Assembly: GCA_963576735.1 (NCBI GenBank)
Contig: OY755181.1
Coordinates: 1,922,001 to 1,986,000, forward strand
Reading direction: 5' to 3'
DNA: 64,000 nt
From: Bedellia somnulentella
Lineage: Eukaryota; Arthropoda; Insecta; Lepidoptera; Bedelliidae
Shown: piece by piece, positions 37,101-49,100 of the stretch
Numbering within the stretch: the first letter of the stretch is position 1
Layout: the number at the start of each line of letters is the position of its first letter
Translations under genes and position numbers: made by a program
Notes under the pieces: generated by a model
What the model saw: the letters and a program-made list of their open reading frames with translations, nothing else
What the model was told of the DNA's origin: nothing
The model's database searches: none

Positions 37101-40100
37101 TCGTTGCGCGAAAAATTTAAAGATATTGGCATTTTAACTGTCTCTTGCCAATACATATTTGAGAATTTAATGTATGCCAAAAAGAATATAGGCCAATTTA
37201 GTAAAGTTAGTGATAGGCATACTGTTAACACTCGGAATAAGGAGAAACTTAACGTACCGAAATGGAGACTTAATAAAGTAAGTAACTCCTTTATGGGACT
37301 ATCCCTGAAAATGTTCAATAAACTCCCTTCTGACATATTGGAATTGCCTGTGGCATCTTTTAAAAAGGCAATTAAAGCCATGCTTTTAAAGAAATCTTAC
37401 TACAGTGTTCAAGATTTTTTAAACGACAAGGACCCAACGCGCACATGACCATGTCCGTAAAGCTATAAATCTTCCCTCGTTATTCCTAGGAATAATTGTC
37501 TGGTGAGGATTTTTCTTCTCACGTTATGTGATTGGTTTTTGTGATGGACAATTTATTTTAATTATGTCAAACTAGCGTTTGGTTTGGTCGCATAGAAAAT
37601 CTTTTGTAAAGTAAAAACATGTTTATAAACTGAAATTGTACAAACCATATTTTGAAAAAATGAAAAAATGTGAATGTAAAGAGTTTCTTTGTTGCTTCTT
37701 CTCTTTACGAACACCTTCCGAAGCAACGGATTAACGATTAATTTAAAACTTTGACGTTCAAAAAATGTTAGTATTTAACTTAATTTTGAAAAATAAACTT
37801 TTTGACTTTTTTTTTTTTGATAAGGTATGGGGCTTTTGCATCATTTTGGTGTGATACAATTAGAAATATTTCTTGTTTTCCAACTTTTATGACCTCCACG
37901 CTCAATATACAGAACTATAAGTAGTAAAGACATTCTAAATTCCGACGCCTACTCCTTTTTGATATTATAGCCGCAAATATAGACAGCTCGGTTTTGTCTT
38001 ATAAATTTATTAAGTTCTGAACACTTCCATTCCCAGGAAAATCCGAAGAGAATCCTCAGAACAGTGAAGATTATTTAGAGAACAGATGTCTGGATCTGTA
38101 CATTATATCTGATCACATTAAAAAGAGGAACACCAAATTCACTTGCATCTTCGACAAATTTCCTTGGATACTAGAGCATAACTGTTACTGCGTGAAATTT
38201 TGGAGGCGCTACATGCTTTTCATTGTATTCTACATCTGCTTTTGCTACCCTTACTTCATTGGCTTCAAAAAAGAATTCCCTCGCGGTATCTTCATCTGCA
38301 TCGAATATATCGTTGATCTATCATTACGGTTCAATATCTTTGTATCCAGCATCACAGCAATAAAAACGAAAAAAAACTACATAAATACGTTTAAAGGAAT
38401 TTTACAATATAGACTTACGACGTTATCATTTTATTTGGATATAATGGCACTGATTCCTGTCGCAGACCTCGTTCATTTTAATGACATGTACGAAGATTAC
38501 TACGATGATTACCAAAACAATTTGTATATTTTCTGCAAAGGTATTAAACTCTGTTTAGTTTGGAGGATATCGAGATTTTTTCAAGAACTGGAATTGAAAT
38601 TGCTCAACAACATTATTATCGTAAAGGTGTGTAATTTTTTGATTTTACGTATTCTATCTGGCGTTATTTATGTCGGATAATTTCAACAATCTAAGTATAA
38701 GAATCCTATTGATTACTTTAAACTTATAGTGTGTGTTTAAAGAGGCAGGCGTTCAAAGCATGAAGAATAAAAGCGCATGTATGAAAAAAAATATGGATGT
38801 GAACGAAGCTAGAGAGGTTTGCCAGGATCGTACCAACTGGAGATCGATAGGCTCTGTCTACCCCAAAGAGAAATAATGGCGTGACACTAACGGTGCATAA
38901 ACGCACCTAAGTGTGTGGTATGTAGTTTAAATTTATACGTTTTATATTACAGGTAGTGAAGTATTGCGTTTATATATGCTTGACCTGCTATTGGTCAGGA
39001 GTAATACTTTATATGGAATCGTGTTTTGTGAAAAGATGCGCCAAATCTTCTTGGTATGACAGAGTTATGAACGAATTCGATGACTCTAATGCAGTTGTTA
39101 ATTCGAAGTAAGTATTTAAAAATACATTATTAAAAAGAAGCAGTTTTGGTAAGAACCTCAAAAAGATACACCGGCAACCAGAAGAAGCCAATAGATGAGG
39201 ACAATGAAAGAACGTTTAAAGTGGGAAATTTTTTGGAAGAGGTCCATGCATAGCACTGGAGTTTTAATGTCTAAAATAGCGGAAACGTTGAAAAACACCT
39301 AACTTATTGTAAATTGGATACTATTTAGGTTTATTATATTTCAGAGGGCAGTACCATTACATCACATCAGTATATTTTGGATCTACAATCCTGTTATCCG
39401 TTGGATATGGAGATTTAACACCCGGTGATCATTTCGACATGGTTATCGTAGCTTTTTTAAGCTTATACGGAATGCTTCTTTTTGGATTTTGTGTGGCTGA
39501 AATTTCATCAGTTGTTACTCATGGAACCAGGTAATACAACCATCTTCAATAAAAAATAGTTATTCTGCAATTTTACGTATTTCTTCTGAAAAAAGTTAAT
39601 TTATTAATTCAAGGGTCAGAACAGCATTTTTGGAAGTCATAATGACCATGGAGAAATTCGTCCATGAAAATCACATGCCATTTTCGATTAAAGCTAGAAT
39701 TACATCTTTTTTGGAACTGCAATGGCAGTACAATGAAGTAAGTAATTTGGGTTGGCTAAGTAATTTTGGCAATAATTATGAACACGAACACGAATTTACG
39801 ATAAATAATTTCAGGGAGTTGAATTGACGAGCGAAAATTGGCTTGAGACCACATTTTTACCATCTGAACTGAGAAGAAAAGTGTTGCATCAAGCCCGATT
39901 CAAAGCCTTGACGTCTGTTCAGTTCTTTCAAGTTAAAAATAAGGCCTTCATACAAACGTTAACTGAAAGTAAGTATAATAACTACACTTTATATCTTGCT
40001 TAGTTAAGATTGTCACTGTGACCCAGCCGCAGGAAGCTTCTGGATATCTTTGGGCTTTTACCCAGTTGTGGATGTCTGTAGTATAAAGCAAAGCAAAATG

Positions 40101-43100
40101 GCTTATTTATTATAACATTTTTAGGAGCAAAAGAAATACTTCTGCCGCCTGGTGAAATTGTCTATTATGTCGGAACTGTATCAAGAGACTTGTACATTAT
40201 CGAGAACGGCTATTGCTTATTAACATCGAAACATCTTCAAGAAACTAAACGCGAAAGAATATATGGCCCTGGCCGTTGCGTTGGCTTACTTATGTTGCTT
40301 TATGGACAGCCAGCCGTCGGAACTATGATTACGTTGACACATTGCAAGGTTAGTTAATAAAATCATTATACTTTCTCTCTACCTCATACACATTCAAGAT
40401 ATTCAAGAGATGTAGCGCAAAACATCAGACCCAGAAGTTTATAAACACTAAGAGGTTGGTACAAGGATATCCAAAAGTCTGTTTACTTAGAGAGTGCGTG
40501 GAAGTGGGTACTTGCAATTTGAACTTTTTTATCTACGCGACTGAAGGGCAAGTCTACCGAAGTCTACGCACTTTCGAAATAACACAATGGTGTAGGCGCT
40601 ACTTAAAATTCTGAAACCAATCTATCTACAAAGTAATCAAAGTTATGCACATCGTTTTTTTTATGTATTTTCAGCTTATATCATTGAGCTACAGTGACTA
40701 CACTTCTGCTCTCAGTTTGTTCCCGGAGCAAAGAGAGCACGATGATCTTATACGTCAAGAAGAGTTGGACAAGTTGCATGATAACTACAAACCCGAAACA
40801 TTCGATAATCAATTCTATTTAAAGCATTTCTTAAAGCAAAAGGTCAAGATTAGGAGTTTTTTTCAAGACTTCAAGGAGAGTAAGTATACAAGATTAAGTT
40901 AGTGCAAATTTTAAAAGACAGTCATGTCTTGTAAAAATCATGTATATTTTTGGGTTAATGAAATCCTAACCATACAATTTTTGTTTTAACCAGTTTGATA
41001 TATTTTACTATACTTAACGACGACGTACATAGCCTATTTGGTAGGAGACTAGCTTCTGGGACCCGGAAGTCGCGGGTTCGAATCCTGTTGTGTGCAATCG
41101 CTTATATAATTAGTATAGATATTTGTTCCTTTATATTTGTATTAGCTAGATATCATTTAATATGCTGTCGAGTATGCCTTACCAATTGCGATTAAATTGT
41201 ATCCTAGGAGCTTAATATAACGGCGAGAAAAACCATCGTAAGGAAACCATGACCAAAAACCGGCGATAGCCAGGGGGCATCGTGTAAGATTTATAATGAA
41301 GGATCAGTAATATAATCTGTGCTCTTAAGCGACTGGTGCATGATGTGGAAACTCAGCACCAATGGCTCTACAATTCTGACTTGCTTTAATACATACATTA
41401 TAGAGCCTGCCTGGAGTGTAGGTAATTAAATAGGCCCGAGAAGAGAATACATAGTCCGATATTAATACAAATGAATTTGATATGTAATAAGAATGTTTTG
41501 TTCATGAAAACCTCATGTGAGGATTATTACTAATCAATTAGCAGAGTGACCGGGGCGGTGACCGGGAGGTCGCGGGTTCGAGTGCTGCTGGTGTCGAACA
41601 ATTTTCTTTTCCTTAATTGATTAGCATTTGATATATGTTTTCATTCTATTACTTCTTTTAGATTCCTTCATTTTTGTCAAGAAGCACTACAAGAAACCGA
41701 CGGACTACTCACAGTCTTTCGACGACTTCCGTTTTCTCAGTTCAGTCGCAAAGTACTTGTTGATGCCAATAACAATAAAACCAGATGGTATTTTCTTCCA
41801 AGTATGGCATGCAATGAGACTCTTAGTGGCCGTTTCATTGAGCTTATTAATTCCTGTAAGTTCCAAATTTTCCAATATTTATTCAGATTTATTTTTTTAC
41901 GTCGTGACGTAATGAGCGCGGATTGCATGCCCGAAAAATTTTTACGATAGGCCAATGCGGTCAATTGAAGTGCTACGGGACGTACCACAATTTCGAATAA
42001 CATTTTAATTTGTTGGCTCCATGGTGTTTAAGCTTTGACTTATTTTATTATATGGCGAGATAAGTTTTGTAAAAGACAGAAAAGAGTTCTTATTTTACAA
42101 ATAATTCAATTTACAAAGTACGCATTTATTAATCAATGTTTTTATAACGTTATCATATATGTCAATTGCCCATGAAACATCCTAATTTATGTTCATATTA
42201 AAAACTTGATTCCAGACAGCAATTGCTGTGTCAACCTCATCTGACATTCAAAGTATTCCAATAATAATATTAGAAGCATTTTGCGGTTTGGACATGTACG
42301 TGATGCTTCACTTAGCGTATTATGGGCCGAAGAATCAATTGATCTGTCATCCTTATATGACGGCGAGGAGGTACTTGAAGGTATGTACATCTGTAAATTT
42401 GCGATTGAAAACATAGCATACACACAGAGCTTCTAAGGCTAAGCACTAGTTATTCGTGTCGTGAGTTTGAGAAAAGAATCGACGCTAAATGAAGACACCA
42501 AAAATGGGTATAACGCTCTTAAATTTAACATGCTATCTTTTTATGATTCTTGAAATACATACAATCATACATATACTCACGGCTATAAATCCCTAGAAGG
42601 GGTAGCCAGAGCTAAGGAATCAGAAAATTCCTCAGCCACTTTTGGAAGTTACGTGGGGATTAGATGGTGAAATAAAGGTTGCTGGTGATGGGTCTCCAAC
42701 CACATCGCCCAAAAATCCCTTTAAAGCCCCAATACCGTTATTCGCCTTTTAGGTACACCCACCGGAAGAAATGGGGTAGGGGTGGGGTCTTGAAATACTA
42801 CTCCATTTAAAGTTACCCAAACTAAATTTGAATTAAATATAGCGTAGGTATAAAATATCATAGTAGAAATAGTTTACCTAAACCAAATCGCAACTAAACA
42901 ATCTCAAACCATCTTCTCAATTTCAGGGTCCTTTCATATTAGACTTCCTCATCAACTTCCCATGGTACTACGCAGCCAGGCTGATCCACGACTACAACAG
43001 AGGCCACGACAAGATGGCGAGCGCCATGTCGTGCAGCAACTGCCACTGCTATCTGAACATCATCACCGCTTTCCAGATTTACAAAGTTCCGATTGCATTT

Positions 43101-46100
43101 CGGGCTGATTCTATCAACACTCTTAAGAGGGTAAGAAATAATTTTATTTAGTCAAGTTGGTAAAGAGCCAATGTGGATAAATGGCTACGGTTAATTTAGT
43201 AAGAAGAAGAGGCAAGGTTTTGAAAGGTCGTGGAAAGCCGGAATGGTGATAGAGATCTTACGGGAGACCTATGTCCAGCGGTAGATGTCTATGGACTGAT
43301 AAAATGGTATTAAGAGGATAGTTTTCTTTTACTGTCCATAACAGCAACATCATTTGTCACGTGGGTACACTTTTCATGCGACAAGAGGGCACTTATATTA
43401 ACTTACTTATACTCTCGCCCATTATTCCCATTGGGGTAGGCGGAGACTATAGATCGCCACTTTGAACGACCTTGACAATTCTCTCTTACTTCCCGTACAT
43501 TCATTATTCTTCTCATACATGCTCTTTTAGTCTTGTCACTGCCGACTCCCGCCTTTGCAAGAACGTTTTCTTTCTGCTCTCGAAACGTTTTACGAGTCCG
43601 TCCTCGACTAACAATCACATCCACATTGGCTCTATATATCTCCTTCGCTACTTTGTTTTCATCCATCCTCTCTACGTGCCCAAACCACAACATTCTTTTT
43701 TCTATTTTGCATACTACGTCATCTTTGAAACCTACTCGTTCACTCATATCAACATGCCACCAAATAGTTACCTATAAATAAAGTAATAATAGTGTTAAAG
43801 AATATTGTAAGCATATTGTTTTCTTTATTATATTTGTGTATGTATTTATGTAATCAGCACATTTTAGCACTGATAATTTTTAATTGAAACAACTATTGAT
43901 TTTCGGATATTTTAATCGCGTGTTATTACATTATTTTTAATAGCCCGACGTTTCGAAAACTTTTCAGTTATCATGGTCACGGGAAGACTGAGGTGTTATT
44001 TGTCATAGATAGATAGATAGATTAGATAAATGGTTTCCGCAATTGGTCACTACAGGGCCATTTCACGTGGGCCACGGCCGTCATTCTATCCACCTGAGCT
44101 CCATCCAGAAGTCAACTAGTTGTGTAATATGTTTTAAGTGATTTGTCATACTACCTGTGTTTTCCAAGTTGGTGTGGCGTTGGTCGTTCAAGGTGTTACA
44201 CTCGAACATTACATGATTTACCGTCTCTTCTGTCTTCATGCAGGCTCTGCATAGTGGGCTGTCTGTGATTCCTAGTGTAAAGTAGTGTTTGTTTAGTGAG
44301 CAGTGTCCCGTTATGATACCTGTAACCATTCGTAGTTTTCTCCTGTCTAGGTTCAAGAGTCTTCTAGTGAGCTGTGGATTCAGGTTCGGCATTGCTTCTT
44401 TGGATTGTCGGCATTCTGAGAGGGCGCGCCATATTACCTTGTGTTGTTCTTGTGTTCGTTCCCTTAGCCACGTACGATATTGGTTGTATGGGACTGGTAT
44501 GATAGGTTCCGGTCCTTCTATTGTGTTGCTGGATCCTCTGCGGGCCAGTTCATCGGCGTTATTTGTCATTATACAGTACTATAAAATTATTAATACTAAC
44601 TACCTTCACAAAATTTTAAGTTACATTTGCGTTTAATATTTGCTATGTACAAAAAGAGCTAATGTTATCTGGAGTCTTGCTAGTGTTCTTCCCTCGCTTA
44701 GTTGTGCTAATGATCGGGTTCCAAGCAGGTGGTAATTGCCAACCATCATCTCTATTGAAGTTTGGATGTTTCTTTATTTCAATAGACTCGCGTATCATTC
44801 TAGGTATCAATCGATTCTCTTTTGCTAGAATTGTAGGTTTGTCAAAACGCATGTGGTGGTTTGGCTTATCGAAGGTGTGTTCACACAAAGCAGATCTTCC
44901 AGGACGCCTATTCTTCATATCAGCAATATGTTCTCTAACGCGAGTTGCTACACTACGCTTTGTTTGGCCGATGTATGAAAGACCACACTCTCAGTCTAGT
45001 TTATAAACGCCTGCATCTTGTAAAGGGATCTGACATTTGATAGGTCTTAGAAACTGACTTATCTTTTGGTGCGGCTTGAAGTAGGTCTCAATGGAAGCAC
45101 GCTGTAACACCGTACTAATTTTGTCTGTTACACCCTTTACAAAAGGTAGAGTTGCAGGGAGTCTTTCGACAGTAGGTGGTTTATCGGAGGAGCGGTGACG
45201 TTGGCGGGGCAATTTCAGTTTGTTGTTGTGAAGAACTTGTTTCACATGACTGAGCTCTCCAGCAAGATGGTGTTCGTCACAAAGATGTTTGGCTCTCTGA
45301 AACAAAGTTTTACCAACAGTAGCTAACTGAGATGGATGGTGGTGTGAGTCACCATTGAGGTACCTATCAGTGTGGGTGGGTTTCCTATAAACTGTGTGAC
45401 TAATTGAGTTATCAGAATTCCTTATCAAAATATCAGTTTTATGCCCTTTAAATGTAATAACACGCGATTAAAATATCCGAAAATCAATAGTTGTTTCAAT
45501 TATAATGTGCAATCGTGAAAATCTTAGAAAATACTGATAATTTTTTATTTTATTTTTTGTTGTTTTTCACAATCAATTGGCTGTAGTGATTTAAATTCAT
45601 GTAAGGTCCGTGTGTCACTACAAGTCTGGTGCTGACTGAAAATAAGTGTTGTGAGGTAAAACTCACAACGACAACGCTGAGTCAGACGCCATTTTGTTGT
45701 TTTCGCGCATTATGTGAGATCAACACTGTTTTTATTGTTAAATGATTTTTTTACCTTCATTTATTTTGTAAAAATATTCACATGTTCATGTGCGACTGGC
45801 AGCAAATAAACGTTTTTTCTTCTTCTTCTTCTTTTCAGTCTTACATGATGAGTGTCTTCAAATTCCTGCTTCTCACAATATTCTTCTTGAATTTTTACTC
45901 CAGTTTACTGATAACTATGACTTGCAAATACGTAGGGGCTTCATCTGTGGATGCGTTTTACCATGCACACAAACAGGCGTCAAATAGAGATTACAAATAT
46001 ATGCGTACTGAATATAGCCCTGAAGGTGCCATGTTATGTTTATCAGGTTGGTTTGAATTAGTTCAGAAGTATTGGTACCTCTGCCAACCCCTTCGGGGAT

Positions 46101-49100
46101 AAACGGCGTGAACGTTTATGTTATGTTATGTTTTTGAATCATATATATTTAAGTCAAAGCTAAGCGGTGCATCGTAAATTAACATACATTTAAAATTTAT
46201 TTAAGGGTTCTTCTACTATTTTTATTTTAGCTTTGCAACCACTTTTTTGTTAAAATTTGTTGATTATTTTAAGCTGCTATTTGCCAGTGTGTTTTATTTT
46301 AAGATATTTTTTTTAAATATTTATTGTGTGTAAATAAATAAATTTGAGTGTTACATAAGTGAAAACTTTTATTGCTCTGGTATAAACAATTGTTATATAT
46401 CTCAAATTATTGTTGTACAGCTTTTTATTTTTCTCTTAATATAAAAATAAATCATAAGCGAGATTATTGTCAGCATACAATATAGAGATCGGTTGACGCT
46501 TTTCAAGATCATCCGTTTTAATCATGATTTTTAAGTAAGCAGTTTTTTTTCTTAATTTGACGTAAGACTATACCAGGGGCCCAATTCTACACGACCATCT
46601 TTTCTGTATGTCGGTCTTAGGTGTATCAAAACTGTGGTTTTGGCATTCTCGAAGCAAAATTGACAAATGTCATTTGTGTCACTGTCACAATAGTGAGACA
46701 GCTAAGATCTTATTTGCTATTCTACAAGGCCATTTTACGTCACTTTTTGACACATTGACGTATTTGGTATTCTGCAAATTAACGTTTTTTTTAGCGTTAT
46801 GATGATTGAACGAATGATTCACCAAATCGGTATTCTAAGCGTTTTTAAGAGTTCTTTTGACAGCTGTCTGAAGCTACAATCCACCATAATGCTACAGTTT
46901 TTCTCCTAAAAAACAACAGTAGCTTTTTGTGTATTGTTTCATACATTCGAAAAAAATTTTTTTTGTGGAAAATGATTATGAATATTTATTTGAATGTATT
47001 TACACATATTTTATTGGATTTTATTTACATTTTACTGAAAATTTAAAGATATCAATAAAATATGCGTTTTTTGTGACAATTTTTTTTCTGATAAAAATAT
47101 CTTATTCAAAGTTCGAAAATATTTCAAATGTATCGAAGTAGATTTCGTTTCAATGGGGCTCAATGAAAATCGATATGATAAATGCAGTTACACTTATTCA
47201 AGAAAACGTTAACTCATTATGAGGTCCCAGTCAAAGTAGATATAAGATAAATATGTTTTTAAATTATCATGGTTGTTAACGGTGAGGGAAAACATCGTGA
47301 GGAAACCCACATGGCTGAGTTGTACTCATGTGACAGTGTATTCGTACAAAACGGCGATAGGCCTGCCCCCTATCACGTGAGTACACTGTCTAAGCAAAAC
47401 GTGGGTACCTTCTCTGGAAACTAGATGGCGCTTGCCATATGAGTTCAGAAGTATTGGTACCTCTGCCAACCCCTTCGGGGATAAACGGCGTGAACGTTTA
47501 TGTTATGCTTATGTTTTTATAGCAAAACAGCAGAATAACACTATCCCATTCCTACCAGTGGGTGGTCATAATAATAGGAGTGTATGGGTTACCCTTAGTG
47601 ATTTCACGTGGGCTTTCTAGTGATTTTTGGTCGATATGGTTAGAGAGCCCGGCACCAACAATTATTTATTAATACCATCTTTTCACCACTCAACTTCCAA
47701 AAGTGACTCGGGAATTTCTCATTCCAAAGCCTTTAAGGCATTTACAGTAGTACAGACCTAAGCAGAGGTTCCCAAACTAGGCTAGGTCTGTATTATGGGA
47801 AACCAGTTTATATGTATGCATGTCAGTTTCATCACCAACACCCCTATGATATTTCGTGTGATGATACACGTTACTTTTGAATAATTCCAACGTTTAATTT
47901 AAAAAAATATTTTTTATATCGGTTGAGCTATTGGGGAATTAGGAACCTATACATACAAACAAATATCTCTCCTCCGAATTAGTTAAAATTCGGAGGTAGG
48001 AAACGCAAACACTACTTGAACGTGTAAAAAAGAAACAAAGGATAGAGAAATTTCGCGCTGGATGCCAACTGACACTGTAGCTCAGTTGGCAGAGCGACGG
48101 GGGCGTATACCCGAAGGTCGCGGGTTCGAACCCCGCCAGTGTCGAAATTTTTCTTTCCTTTAATAACATCTTTTATTTATGAGTAATAATCCCCACATGA
48201 GGCATTCATGTCAAAAAACATTAAATTATGTGATAGTTAGGCGTTTCCAACATTTGCATTCTATCTGAAAAGGTAGACAAGTGGCCGTCCGAATTAGTTA
48301 AAATTCGGAGGTAGGAAACGCAAACACTACTTGAACGTGTAAAAAAGAAACAAAGGATAGAGAAATTTCGCGCTGGATGCCAACTGACACTGTAGCTCAG
48401 TTGGCAGAGCGACGGGGGCGTATACCCGAAGGTCGCGGGTTCGAACCCCGCCAGTGTCGAAAATTTTCTTTCCTTTAATAACATCTTTTATTTATGAGTA
48501 ATAATCCCCACATGAGGAATTCATGTCAAAAAACATTAAAATATCTCTCCTTTTGGAAATTTGATATTATAGACAAGAGATTTTGAGATGATTGGCTGAT
48601 TAGTGTACAGTCGGATATATATACATACATACATACATATACTCACGGCTATAAATCCCTAGAAGGGGTAGCCAGAGCTAAGGAATTGGAAATTCCTAAG
48701 CCACTTTTGGAAAGTTGAGTGGGGAAAAGATGGTGAGATAAAGGTTGTTGGTGATGGGTTTCCGAATACATCGCCCAAAAATCTCTTAAAAGCCCCAATA
48801 CAGTTAGTCACCTCTTACATACACCCATCGGAAGAAATGGGGAAGTGCTATTCTAAGCCGACACTACACAGCAAATATACACTACACAGTATATATACAC
48901 TACACTATATAAATACTACAGTGTATTTATACTTTGTATATATATGTGTATATTAATAGGCTTAAGGTAAAATAAAAGTCAGGATCATGTGCGGCCACAC
49001 TACGAAAACCGAAAACATTATAGGTTGCCTATGTACTAAACGTATGCATTATAAATTATGCTAGGTAACGACTATATAAAGTCTAAGCGAAAACAGTTAA

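Larger units (their letters stand above)
47974..48537 (+). mobile_element. Dimeric tRNA-like retroelement with 13-bp target-site duplication
   Basis: Two near-identical direct units of about 250 bases (from 47,974 and from 48,289, offset 315) are separated by about 62 bases. Each holds a tRNA-like core with paired acceptor ends (gacactg and cagtgtc), a D-arm (gctcagttggcagagc) and a T-arm (gcgggttcgaaccccgc). The anticodon stem-loop is irregular, which argues against a working tRNA. The pair is flanked by 'aaatatctctcct' at 47,961-47,973 and 48,538-48,550. Confidence 0.75.

Noticed and set aside
36864..37448. A 194-codon open frame as a host gene
   Set aside because: Its sequence is the C-terminal end of a Jockey-type reverse transcriptase ORF and a LINE 3' end follows it.
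48068..48143. Functional tRNA gene
   Set aside because: Acceptor, D and T arms pair, but the anticodon arm is irregular and the sequence is embedded in a duplicated mobile unit; kept only as a low-confidence tRNA-like feature.
47939..48484. Two open frames containing GFEPATFGYTPPSLCQLSYS
   Set aside because: They are antisense translations through the tRNA-like repeat; this peptide is a familiar artefact of tRNA-like sequences, not a protein.
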